From DATNBU01 sp964476185 (GTDB lineage: Bacteria; Desulfobacterota; Binatia; UBA1149; CAITLU01), in contig CAYYZO010000022.1 of NCBI GenBank assembly GCA_964476185.1, positions 1 to 49,017 on the forward strand: a stretch of DNA of 49,017 nucleotides, written 5' to 3'. The notes beneath the pieces are model-generated. The model made no database searches. It was not told the origin of the DNA and saw only the letters and a list, made by a program, of their open reading frames with translations. Positions 1 through 7,544 of the stretch are shown piece by piece (position 1 is the first letter of the stretch; every line of letters starts with the position of its first letter). A program made the translations under genes and the position numbers.

Positions 1-1122
1 GTCGCGGCGGCGGCGCTGCTCGCGACGCGCGGCTTTGCGCACCACGCGGCCGTCGGGAGCAATCCCAAGGTCTTCCTCGCGATGTTCGTGCTGCTCGCGC
101 ACGCGGCGATCGCCGCGCCGGCCGGACGCGCGCGCGACGCGGTCGCCGGGCTGTCCGCCGGCGCCGCGTTCCTGTGCTGGCAGCCGGCGCTGCTCGTCGT
201 CGCGGCCGTTGCGGCGGAAGGATGGCTCGGGCCGCGAGGCTCGCCAAGCCGCGCGGCGCGGCTGCTCGGCTGGGCGCTCGCGCCGCTCGTCGTCTATGAA
301 GCGTACTTCGTGGCGTCGGGCGCTGCCGCCGAACAGTTGCGGCAGAACTGGGTGATGACGCTCGGCAGCGTGCACGACGTCCCGCGCGCGTGGCGTTCGC
401 TCGCGTTCGTGCTCGGCGAGGGAAGGGGCGCGTTCGTGCCGCGCGTCGCCCCGGCCTGCTTCGCGTTGCTCGCCGCGGCCGCCGCCGCAGCGCTCGTCCG
501 CTCGCCGTCGGTTGCGCTCCGCCGGCTGCGTTCGCACGACGGGCTCGTCGGGTTCGCGGCCGGCGCGGCGGGCGCCACCGCATTCACGTTGTACGACCAC
601 CAGGGCGTGCCCGACCTGTTCTTCCCGGCCCCGTACTTCGCGCTCGCGACCGGGATTGTCGCGGCGGCAGCCGCGCGCGCCATGCGCCGCGTCGCGCCGC
701 GGTTCGCGTCACCCGCCGTCGCGGCGGCGTTTCTCGGGCTGCTCGCGCTGCAGGCCTGGCGCGACGACGCGCGCCGCAACGCTCCCGGCTACGATCTCGC
801 CGACCAGAAGCGCCTCGCGTCGGTGATCCTCGCCGAGCACGAGGCGGGAGCGAGCGTCTGGGCCTACGGCGCCGTGCACCTGCTGGCGCTCGCGCACCTC
901 GACAACCACGTGCCGGTCGCGCTGTTCTTCGACGATGTCGCGAGCGTGCTCGACGTGGACCGCTTCGAACCGCGTCGCGCCGGCCGGCTGCCGTCGCTGA
1001 TCGTGCAGGGGCGGCGCCGGTTCCCGGACGGCGCCCGGTACCTGCGCGAGCGCTACGAGCCGGTCGCGAGCCCGGAGTTCGCGGCACAGGACCTTCGCCT
1101 GTGGCGGCTCCTCGGCCGGTGA
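1..1122 (+). CDS. Membrane glycosyltransferase-like protein, C-terminal part (5' truncated)
   Basis: The frame is open from the first base of the window and stops at 1120-1122, so the start lies upstream. The visible 373 residues contain several hydrophobic stretches rich in Ala, Leu and Val, separated by short Arg-rich loops, and end in a soluble tail with the pattern RYLRERYEPV and a final LWRLLGR. This layout resembles the C-terminal half of polytopic GT39/ArnT/PMT-type glycosyltransferases, which use lipid-linked sugars at the membrane and end in a small extracytoplasmic domain. The catalytic N-terminal Asp motif is not in the window, so the assignment rests on layout only. It is followed after 129 bases by the next gene in the same direction. 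It could equally be another large polytopic membrane protein. Confidence 0.55.
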   Translation, partial: VAAAALLATRGFAHHAAVGSNPKVFLAMFVLLAHAAIAAPAGRARDAVAGLSAGAAFLCWQPALLVVAAVAAEGWLGPRGSPSRAARLLGWALAPLVVYEAYFVASGAAAEQLRQNWVMTLGSVHDVPRAWRSLAFVLGEGRGAFVPRVAPACFALLAAAAAAALVRSPSVALRRLRSHDGLVGFAAGAAGATAFTLYDHQGVPDLFFPAPYFALATGIVAAAAARAMRRVAPRFASPAVAAAFLGLLALQAWRDDARRNAPGYDLADQKRLASVILAEHEAGASVWAYGAVHLLALAHLDNHVPVALFFDDVASVLDVDRFEPRRAGRLPSLIVQGRRRFPDGARYLRERYEPVASPEFAAQDLRLWRLLGR

Positions 1123-1251
1123 AGGCCATGGGCGCCGCGTTGCCCGGGGTTCGGTCCGGAAAACGGGGTCGCACCCGGGACGGGGGGACTTCGGGCCTCA
1201 CCGGGGGAAAGGCGCTGACATCTCCGGGAATCCGGCCTAGACTCGCAGGCC

Positions 1252-2874
1252 GTGCCCTTGCAGCGAAGGATCCTTCTGGCCGCGCTCGTCGCGACCTCCT
1301 CGACGTTCGCCGCGACGGCGACGCTGGCGGGGGATCGCGCGACGCAACTCGCGAGCGTGATGCTGGGGTCGTCCGCACTCAGCGAACCGTTCGCGCACAT
1401 CGAACCGAGCCCGGCGCCCGCCGAGCCGACGCCGTCGGAAGCCCAGCCGGAACCCACGCCGGCGGCGACCGTCCCCGCGGTCGCGGGGATCGAGCCGGCG
1501 CCGGCAGATTCCGGGCGTGCCGCCGCGCCGGCTGACCCGGGCGCCGGGGCCGCTGCCGCGTCCGTTCCGAAGCCCGTCGCCTCCCCGGACGCCGTCCCCG
1601 CTGCGTCCGCCGTCGCCCAACCCGCTGCCTCCGCCCAACCCGCCGCCTCCGCCGTCGCCCAACCCGCCGCACCGCGATCGATGAAGGGTTTCGAGTCGCC
1701 GCTGATCGACCCGTCGCTGCCGATCCCGGAACCCGTCATCCTCTCCGAGCCGCAGAACTCCGATCCCCGGCAGGAGGTCCGACCCGATCCGGCGCCGTCC
1801 GCGGCCAGGCCGGTCGTCCGCGTCCCGACCGCGGCCGAGCGCGCCGTCGCCCTGGCGCGGATCGAGGCGGCGAAGGCCGAGCAGGCGGCGCACGCGGAAC
1901 AGGCGGCGAAGGACGCCGGCCGCGCGAGCCTTTCGAAGCCGGCGGGAGCCGACGTCGCGGCCGGGCAGGCGCCGGTCCAGCTCGCGGCCGCATCCGCCGA
2001 GCCGCCGGACGTGCTTCGTTCCGATTCCCCGGCGGCTGCGACGCTGCCGCCGAAGATCGTGAACGTCCCGGCGGAAACGCAGACGCCGCGACGCCGGCAC
2101 CTCACGGCCGATCGCGACCTGCTGCTGCGCGAGTTTCCCGACGAACTCGTCGAGAGCCTGTGGCTGCAGGACTGGCAGGACATCGAGCGCGGCTACATGT
2201 TCGGCCGCCTCGTCGACGTGCCGTCGGATCCGGAGGGACGCGGCATCGTTCTTCGTCTCGACGGCGAGTCGCGCATCGGCGAACTGACGGACGATCCGTA
2301 CCGGCAGATGCTGCTCTGCAAGCTTGCGAAGCCGGCCGCGGGGCTGCTCTACCGCGTCGCGTCGCGGCTCCGGATGATCGAAGGGGAGGCGTACGAGCCG
2401 CTCGAGATCACGAGCCTCGTGCGCACGTGGGACTACCAGCTGAGGCTTTCCGACGTCAATCCGAACGCCGACCGCACGCGCGACGGGGTGCCGCCGACGC
2501 ACGTGCTCGGCCTCGCGTTCGACATCGCGCGCTCGGCGATGAGCGTCGAGCGCCAGGAACGCGTCGAGTCGCTGCTCGACCAGCTCGCGATCGAGGGCGA
2601 CCTCGCCTACTACAAGGAAGGCTCGCAGAACGGGCTGATGCACTACCACGTGATCGCGCTGCCCAGCGCGAACTTCCAGCTCGCGCGCCACTTCGAGCGG
2701 GAGCAGAACGCGATCGACCGCCGGCAGGAGGCGCAGGCGCGGCACCGCACGCTGCCGGATTCGCCGTGCGTGATGTTCGGCAACTCCCTCGAACCGTTCA
2801 GCGCGATCTGCAGCTGCGAACTGCCCGCCGAGGTGTCGACGGCGTGGCTCGCCTCGGCGCCGATCTCGCGCTGA
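1252..2874 (+). CDS. Secreted M15-like (DUF5715-type) peptidase domain protein
   Basis: A GTG start opens a 540-residue protein with a signal peptide (about residues 1-26). A long Ala/Pro-rich low-complexity region follows (about 30-240) and includes short repeats of the type ASAVAQPAA. The C-terminal domain (about 280-510) carries H417-x2-G-x-A-x-D424 (THVLGLAFD) and a later H464-Y-H466. This is the spacing of the zinc ligands of M15/VanY-type carboxypeptidases, and HxxGxAxD is their first signature. The family usually trims peptidoglycan peptides or is an inactive relative. A periplasmic or cell-wall role is inferred from the signal peptide. The Ala/Pro region probably works as a spacer. 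It is convergent with the HMA gene, with a strong hairpin between them. I recognise the fold but not the exact substrate. Confidence 0.6.
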   Translation: MPLQRRILLAALVATSSTFAATATLAGDRATQLASVMLGSSALSEPFAHIEPSPAPAEPTPSEAQPEPTPAATVPAVAGIEPAPADSGRAAAPADPGAGAAAASVPKPVASPDAVPAASAVAQPAASAQPAASAVAQPAAPRSMKGFESPLIDPSLPIPEPVILSEPQNSDPRQEVRPDPAPSAARPVVRVPTAAERAVALARIEAAKAEQAAHAEQAAKDAGRASLSKPAGADVAAGQAPVQLAAASAEPPDVLRSDSPAAATLPPKIVNVPAETQTPRRRHLTADRDLLLREFPDELVESLWLQDWQDIERGYMFGRLVDVPSDPEGRGIVLRLDGESRIGELTDDPYRQMLLCKLAKPAAGLLYRVASRLRMIEGEAYEPLEITSLVRTWDYQLRLSDVNPNADRTRDGVPPTHVLGLAFDIARSAMSVERQERVESLLDQLAIEGDLAYYKEGSQNGLMHYHVIALPSANFQLARHFEREQNAIDRRQEAQARHRTLPDSPCVMFGNSLEPFSAICSCELPAEVSTAWLASAPISR

Positions 2875-2889
2875 GCGCGCTCCGGCACG

Positions 2890-2930
2890 CCTCGGCGCGA
2901 CGCACGGATGCTCCGCGCGTCGCGCCGAGG
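2890..2930. terminator. Bidirectional terminator-like hairpin between convergent genes
   Basis: Bases 2890-2903 and 2917-2930 form a perfect 14-bp inverted repeat with a 13-base loop. It sits in the 93-bp space between the M15-like gene (ending 2874, plus) and the HMA gene (ending 2968, minus). There is no T-tract on either side, so it is either a U-less terminator or a 3'-end stabilising hairpin for both transcripts. Confidence 0.55.
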
Positions 2931-2967
2931 AGCGGCAGCGCTCGCTGGCGAACTCGAGTCCGGGGCG

Positions 2968-3318
2968 TCAGGTCCCGGCGGCTTCGAACGTGCTGACGGA
3001 GTAGTTCGTTCCCTCGAACGCCTTCGCGCAGTCCTCGCGCGTCAGCGTCTTCCCGGGCTGCATCGTCACCGTGGCGGTCTTGGCGTCGAAGTCGACGTCC
3101 ACCGAGGCGACGCCTTCGATTTTCGAGAGTTTCGCGCGAACTCGCGCGGCACAGCCGGAGGGTCAAGTCATGCCCGCCACGGCGAGGACGTACTTCTGTG
3201 CGTCCTGGCTCGCGGCGGGGGCGGGCGCATCGGTCGCGAACGAGAGGCCGGGGCCCAGCGGGCCGGCCGGCATCGCGAGGCTCGCGAGAGCGATGGCGAC
3301 GAGGAGGGTGTTTCTCAT
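2968..3318 (-). CDS. Secreted heavy-metal-associated (HMA) domain protein, probable selenoprotein (TGA at codon 52)
   Basis: Read through TGA, this is 116 residues. A signal peptide (about 1-29, MRNTLLVAIALASLAM) is followed by a short linker and one ferredoxin-like HMA domain (about 43-112). The metal-binding motif GMTCxxxC appears as G49-M50-T51-TGA52-P53-S54-G55-C56. The stop codon therefore falls exactly on the first metal ligand. Downstream residues (KIEGVASVDVDFDAKTATV, later GTNYSVSTF) are normal for the family, which carries Cu, Hg or similar soft metals. The frame then stays open to TGA at 2970-2968. The CPxGC variant of the motif is known in cysteine-containing relatives. A SECIS-like hairpin lies 20 bases after the TGA. 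Selenocysteine insertion is the best reading. A nonsense mutation or a base-call error (TGC or TGT to TGA) cannot be excluded from one genome. ORF callers will miss this gene. It is divergent from cysK. Confidence 0.72.
3133..3148 (-). promoter_or_regulatory. Candidate bacterial SECIS hairpin
   Basis: On the minus strand, CGCGCG (3148-3143), loop AGUU (3142-3139) and CGCGCG (3138-3133) form six GC pairs. The loop begins 20 bases after the TGA codon (3165-3163) and has G as its second base. Bacterial SECIS elements are generally described as a small stem-loop inside the coding region, with the loop about 16-37 bases from UGA and a G in the first two loop positions. Both conditions are met. A competing hairpin, GAGUU/AACUC with a 7-base loop starting CG, uses overlapping bases and also meets them. 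In a GC-rich genome such short stems occur by chance, so the support comes from position. Confidence 0.5.
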
Positions 3319-3473
3319 GCCTTCGGTTGTAGCAGCCGCCGCGGCTCGATGCCACGACCAACGTGCTCCGGCGCCCGCGGACGCGGGCGGACCGGTCGCG
3401 GCCCGGTGTCGGCGCCGGGAACGCCGGAGCGTCGCGTTTCGCCGTCCGGCAAAGCTCCGGCGGAGAGCCTGCG

Positions 3474-3502
3474 TTGTGAAGGACGCGCGTGGCCGTTAGG
3501 TT
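3474..3502 (+). promoter_or_regulatory. Possible sigma-70-type promoter of cysK
   Basis: TTGTGA (3474-3479) and TAGGTT (3497-3502) are separated by 17 bases and lie about 50 bases before the cysK start. The match is partial (4/6 and 3/6). An 8-bp inverted repeat (3423-3430 with 3454-3461) lies just upstream. Nothing else was recognised in the 235-bp space between the divergent HMA and cysK genes. Confidence 0.25.
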
Positions 3503-3553
3503 CGGGCGCCGCCGGCGTGCCGCTGCGGCGTCACCACGAAAGGGAAGACCAGC

Positions 3554-4561
3554 ATGAACGTTCGGGAAGGATTCGTCGGCGCGATCGGACAGACGCCGCT
3601 CATTCGCCTGCGCGGCCCGTCCGAGGCCACCGGCTGCGAGATCCTCGGCAAGGCCGAGTTCCTGAACCCCGGCGGGTCCATCAAGGACCGCACCGCGTGG
3701 TTCATGGTCGAGGACTTCGAGAAGCGCGGCCTGCTCGAGAAGGGCGGCGTGATCGTCGAGGGCACCGCCGGCAACACGGGGATCGGCCTCGCGCTCGTCG
3801 CGGCCTCGCGGGGCTACCGGGCCGTGATCGTGATGCCGGAAACGCAGAGCGAGGAGAAGAAGCAGACGCTTCGCCTGTTCGGGGCCGACCTGCGGCTGGT
3901 CAAGGCCGTGCCGTACAAGGACCCGAACAACTACGTGCACGTCTCCGAGCGCCTGGCCGCCGAACTCGCGAAGACCGAGCCGCACGGCGCCGTCTGGGCG
4001 CAGCAGTTCGACAACACGTCGAATCGCGAAGGGCACTGCCGTGTGACCGGCGCCGAGATCTGGCAGCAGACCGACGGCCGCGTCGACGGGTTCGTCTCCG
4101 CGATCGGCACCGGCGGGACGCTGGCGGGAGTCAGCGCGCACCTGAAGGAGCGCAACCCGAACGTGAAGATCGCGCTCGCCGACCCGATGGGGGCGGCGAT
4201 GTACGCGTGGTTCACGCGCGGCGTGCTCGAGTCGAGCGGATCGTCGATCACCGAGGGCATCGGGCAGGGCCGCGTCACGCGCAACATCGAGGGCGCGGTC
4301 GTGGACATGGCCTACCAGATCCCGGACGACGAGATGCTCGGCGTCGCGTTCTCGCTGCTGCGCGAGGAAGGACTCTGCGTCGGCGGCTCGACCGGCATCA
4401 ACGTGGCCGGCGCGATCCGGCTCGCGCGCGAACTCGGCCCCGGCCACACGATCGTGACGATCCTTTGCGACGGCGGGCAACGCTACCAGAGCAAGATGTT
4501 CAACGCGGAATTCCTGCGCTCGAAGGGGTTGCCGGCGCCGGACTGGCTCGCCGGCGTGTAA
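3554..4561 (+). CDS. cysK: Cysteine synthase A (O-acetylserine sulfhydrylase)
   Basis: This is a 335-residue fold-type II PLP enzyme that makes L-cysteine from O-acetylserine and sulfide in the cytoplasm. The PLP lysine is K44 in NPGGSIKDR. The substrate loop reads GTAGNTG (70-76), a common variant of TSGNTG in one CysK branch. The phosphate-binding GTGGTLAG lies near residue 185 and the C-terminal GGSTGIN near 280. The length is normal or slightly long. The ATG start follows AAGGGAAG. It stands alone, divergent from the HMA/selenoprotein candidate and convergent with the HNH gene. A serine acetyltransferase gene is not in the window. A cystathionine beta-synthase-like role is less likely, because the family motifs and the absence of extra domains fit CysK. 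Confidence 0.9.
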   Translation: MNVREGFVGAIGQTPLIRLRGPSEATGCEILGKAEFLNPGGSIKDRTAWFMVEDFEKRGLLEKGGVIVEGTAGNTGIGLALVAASRGYRAVIVMPETQSEEKKQTLRLFGADLRLVKAVPYKDPNNYVHVSERLAAELAKTEPHGAVWAQQFDNTSNREGHCRVTGAEIWQQTDGRVDGFVSAIGTGGTLAGVSAHLKERNPNVKIALADPMGAAMYAWFTRGVLESSGSSITEGIGQGRVTRNIEGAVVDMAYQIPDDEMLGVAFSLLREEGLCVGGSTGINVAGAIRLARELGPGHTIVTILCDGGQRYQSKMFNAEFLRSKGLPAPDWLAGV

Positions 4562-4618
4562 GCCCGCCTGCCGCCGCCGCGCGCGTCACGCTCGCAAGCG
4601 CAACGCCCGCCGCGCGTC

Positions 4619-6963
4619 TCACCCGCACGCATACACCTCGCCGCGCAGCCGCATCAGCGGCGGCTGGCCGGGCCGGCAGCCGAGTTCCCAGACGAGGCCG
4701 TCGGGCGCGTGGCCGCGGACGCGGATGCTGCCGCGGTGGATGAACTCGCGGTGGTGCTGGTCGCAGACCGCGGTCAGGTTCCACGCGAAATCCGGACCGC
4801 CGTGGGAGCGGAAGCGGACGTGGTGGGCGTGCAGCGGGCCGCGCCGCGAGCAGGCGGGGACCTGGCAGCGGTAGCCGTCGCGCCCGAAGACCGGGTTCTC
4901 GTGCGACGGTAGTCGGTTCCAGGCCAGGTAGGCGTGCGCGAGGATGCGCTCGAAGCCGCGCCAGCGCGGTTCGACCGCGCGGCGGCAGCCTTCGATGGCG
5001 TCCTCGACGAGCGTGGCGACACTGGCCGGCATCACGACGGCCACGAGCGCACCAACGCGTCGACCGAAGCTGCGAAGGTCGGCCGCGGCGTGCGCACGCA
5101 TCTGGACCTCGGCCAGGTCCATGCGGCCGAGCGCGTCGGCCATCGTGTCGAGGTCGAGCGGCGGCGGCGCGGCGGGCAGCCCCGTGTCGTGGTCGTCGTC
5201 GGCGCGATCGAGCGCCCAGCCGACGTCGGCGACGAGGCGGCGCAGCGTCACCGCGCCGGCCCGCTCGATCCATTGCTCGTGATGTTCCGGCTTGCCTCGG
5301 AGCACCGGCACGAGCGCGCTGGCGGCCAGCCAGCCGACGCGGCCGTCGCGGTAGGCTTCCAGCAGCAGCGGCGAGTGGCCGGCGCACTGGCGCTCGAGTC
5401 GCAGGAGCGCCAACGCCTTGCTCGCGCACAGCCCGAGGCGCGCCTCGGCGTAAGAACCCAGATCGGAGAAGCCGAGCACGCGATGCAGCCTGCGGTCGGC
5501 GATCGTGCGCAGCACGGGTCCGAGTGTGGCGTCGATGCGCTGCATCGCCTTGGCCGCGCAGCGAAGGCGCGCGTCGATCTCGTGCGCGTCGGCGTCCAGC
5601 AGGCCGGCGAGCAGGTGCTCGAGGCCGCACGACCGGGTCCGGTTCGGCGGCGAGAGCCACGCGAAGCCCTCGCAGGGGTCGGGTGCTTCGGTCGTGGAGC
5701 GGCGGCGCGCCGTACCGCGCGGCGGCGGCGGCGGGCCGGGCGGATCGCAGATCGGCGAGCCCATCGCTTCGGCCGCGACCGCTTCGGCGACCTGTGAGGG
5801 AGGCACGTCGGCACCGCTCAGGCGGGAGGCGAGCTCGCCGACCGCGCGCCACAGCTTTCGGCCGGTGCGCGTGGTGACGATGCTCCAGCGCACGTGCGGA
5901 TCGTCGTCGGGGACGTCCGGCGCGAGGCCGGCCTCCGCATCGAACGAGGCGCCTGCACCGGCCGAAGCATCGGCGCCGGCCGACACTCCGGCCGACGCGC
6001 ACGCATTGGCACTTTGGTCGTGGGCCGAAGCGTCTGCACCGGCCGAAGCGCCGGGCGACACGCACGCAGTTGCACTTCCGTCGTGGGCCGAAGTACCCGC
6101 ACCGCCCGCACCGGCCGCACCGGCCGACGCACCGGCCGACGCGCACGCATTCGGACATCTTGCGCCGTCNNNNNNNNNNNNNNNNNNNNNNNNNNNNNNN
6201 NNNNNNNNNNNNNNNNNNNNNNNNNNNNNNNNNNNNNNNNNNNNNNNNNNNNNNNNNNNNNNNNNNNNNCCGCACCGGCCGACGCACCGGCCGACGCGCA
6301 CGCATTCGGACATCTTGCGCCGTCCGGCGCGCTGTCGCCGCGACGGGTCGCCTTGACCAACTCGGCCAGCTGTCGCGTGGTGGTGGTCAGCGCGAGCCGC
6401 AGCCAACCCGCTTCGGTGGGGCTGCTGGCGACGCTCGTCAGCAGGCGAAGATGCGTCCACCGGATCGCGCCGTCGAAGAACGCTGCGCTGACCGCGGGAA
6501 AGTCGGCCAGGGCGCGAACCACTCGCGCGTCTTCCTCGAGACTGCGTCCGCTCACGCCGAGCCGCTCCGCGGCGTAGTCGCGGAGCCGGCAGAAGCCGAG
6601 CGGTCGCCAGATCCGGCGCCGCACGAGCTCGCCGGCGATGCGCGCCCGAATCATCCGGTATTGCACTTCGAGCGCGGCCGCTGCGCAGGCCTCGCGGTCG
6701 GCGCGTTCGGCTTCGGTGCGAGCAGGAGAGACCTGCTGCGCTTCCTTCTCCCGTTGCTCGCCTCTCTTCGGTTGCCCGTCTTGCTCCGATTGCCTCGCGC
6801 GCTCCGCGGACGACCGCAACGAGGGTTGCCAACGGCATCGCTCGGTCGCGGTTCGCAGGCCGGCGAGCGGAAGGCGCGCGGGCCTCTCGAAGAGGTCCGT
6901 GCGGGGGGTGGAACCATCGGCGAGCACGGGGCGAAGATAGGACGAAAACAGTCCGGGGCGCAA
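4619..6963 (-). CDS. HNH endonuclease (DUF222/13E12-like), interrupted by a scaffold gap
   Basis: The C-terminal part (4619-6169) ends in an HNH nuclease domain: GRDGYRCQVPAC, then HAHHVRFRSHGG, then NLTAVCDQHHREF. Before it lies a helical DUF222-like region (about 150 residues around LGFSDLGSYAEARLG). The N-terminal part (6270-6963) holds a second helical copy of the same type (LGFCRLRDYAAERLG). Between them is an Ala/Gly/Ser-rich linker with repeated ASAGASAGA units, and the 100-N gap falls there. Removing the gap plus the 55-bp duplicated flank leaves 2190 bases, exactly 730 codons, so the gene is probably intact. The start is uncertain; TTG at 6963 is the furthest sensible one. Proteins of this type are often multicopy in actinobacterial and deltaproteobacterial genomes. 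Their substrate is not known to me. Confidence 0.75.
6115..6324. repeat. Identical 55-bp sequence on both sides of the scaffold gap
   Basis: Bases 6115-6169 and 6270-6324 are identical over 55 bp and abut the N run on both sides. A shared end of this size is what an unmerged de Bruijn contig overlap (k = 55) leaves behind. It lies inside the Ala/Gly/Ser-rich repeat region of the HNH gene. Confidence 0.9.
6170..6269. other. Scaffold gap of 100 N
   Basis: Exactly 100 N. This is a conventional placeholder length, so the true distance is unknown. It breaks the reading frame of the HNH gene artificially. Confidence 0.99.
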
Positions 6964-7163
6964 GTGGAAAATGCGAGTTTTTGCCGGTGTTTTTCAAGTT
7001 TTTGGCGATCGGCTCGCTGGCCGGTCCCTCGCGCCACACCCGGTCGCCGCGCTCGAGCCGCGGCACTTCCTGTGCGGAGAAGGCGGCGTCGCGCCGGCTT
7101 CGTCGTCGGCGCAGAGCGGCGAACCCGCCGATGCGTACCGCGCAACTGACGCCACGCCATCAC
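6964..7163. other. Gene-free stretch upstream of the HNH gene
   Basis: The first 45 bases contain unusual A/T runs for this genome, with three TTTTT tracts on the plus strand. On the minus strand TTGAAA (6997-6992) lies 17-18 bases before GCATTTT (6974-6968), a possible promoter reading into the HNH gene. If so, the TTG at 6963 would be nearly leaderless, or translation would start further in. The remaining 150 bases show no gene I can support. Confidence 0.35.
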
Positions 7164-7400
7164 ACCGGCTTCGCCGCGGGCCGAGACGAGAGGAGTGGAG
7201 TGCGTCCGGCACGATTCGCGCCGCGCCGCAGGACCGGTGTGGCCGCGGGCCTACACGAGAGGAGTGGAACGCGTGCGGCACGATTCGCGCCGCGCCACAG
7301 AACCGGTTTCGCCGCGAACCGAGACTGGAGGAGTGGAATGCTTGCGGCACGATTCGCGCCACGCCACGGTCCCGGCTTCGTCACGAACCGAGTACGGGTG
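7164..7400. repeat. 69-bp tandem repeat, three full copies plus a partial fourth
   Basis: Units begin at 7164, 7233, 7302 and 7371 (the last partial). Each starts (a/c)CCGG, has GAGGAGTGGA in the middle (except the partial copy) and ends in CACGATTCGCGCC and CGCC. The period is 69, a multiple of three, so several frames stay open through it. A 74-residue minus-strand frame is one example. No start with a ribosome site or any protein resemblance supports translation. It lies between the HNH gene and the terminator of the pectin-acetylesterase-like gene. Confidence 0.85.
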
Positions 7401-7442
7401 CGCGAGGCGCCGGTTCCGCGAATCTACGCCGAAGCCCGAACG

Positions 7443-7479
7443 AAAAAGGCCGGCCCCGCACGAAGCGGGACCGGCCTTC
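7443..7479 (-). terminator. Rho-independent terminator of the pectin-acetylesterase-like gene
   Basis: A stem of 13 pairs with one mismatch (7446-7459 with 7465-7478) and loop ACGAA is followed, on the minus strand, by TTTTT. It lies 65 bases after the stop of the gene at 7545. On the plus strand it is followed by CTTTCC, so it may act in both directions. Confidence 0.85.
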
Positions 7480-7544
7480 TTTCCTTGGAAGCCTCCGGCG
7501 CCCCGGACCCGCGGTCGCGGATCAGGGCGCCGGGCGCTACGCCG

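Noticed and set aside
4562..4618. Terminator between cysK and the HNH gene
   Set aside because: No stable stem with a T-tract could be found in the 57 bases.
6270..7066. Separate small gene at the N-terminal side of the gap
   Set aside because: It continues in the same style as the part left of the gap and the frame closes when the 55-bp overlap is merged; one gene is simpler.
7160..7384. 74-aa minus-strand frame made of the 69-bp repeat
   Set aside because: The repeat length is a multiple of three, so open frames arise automatically; no ribosome site or family support.
7164..7400. Possible CRISPR array
   Set aside because: The units are contiguous, without spacers of variable sequence, and no cas genes are near.
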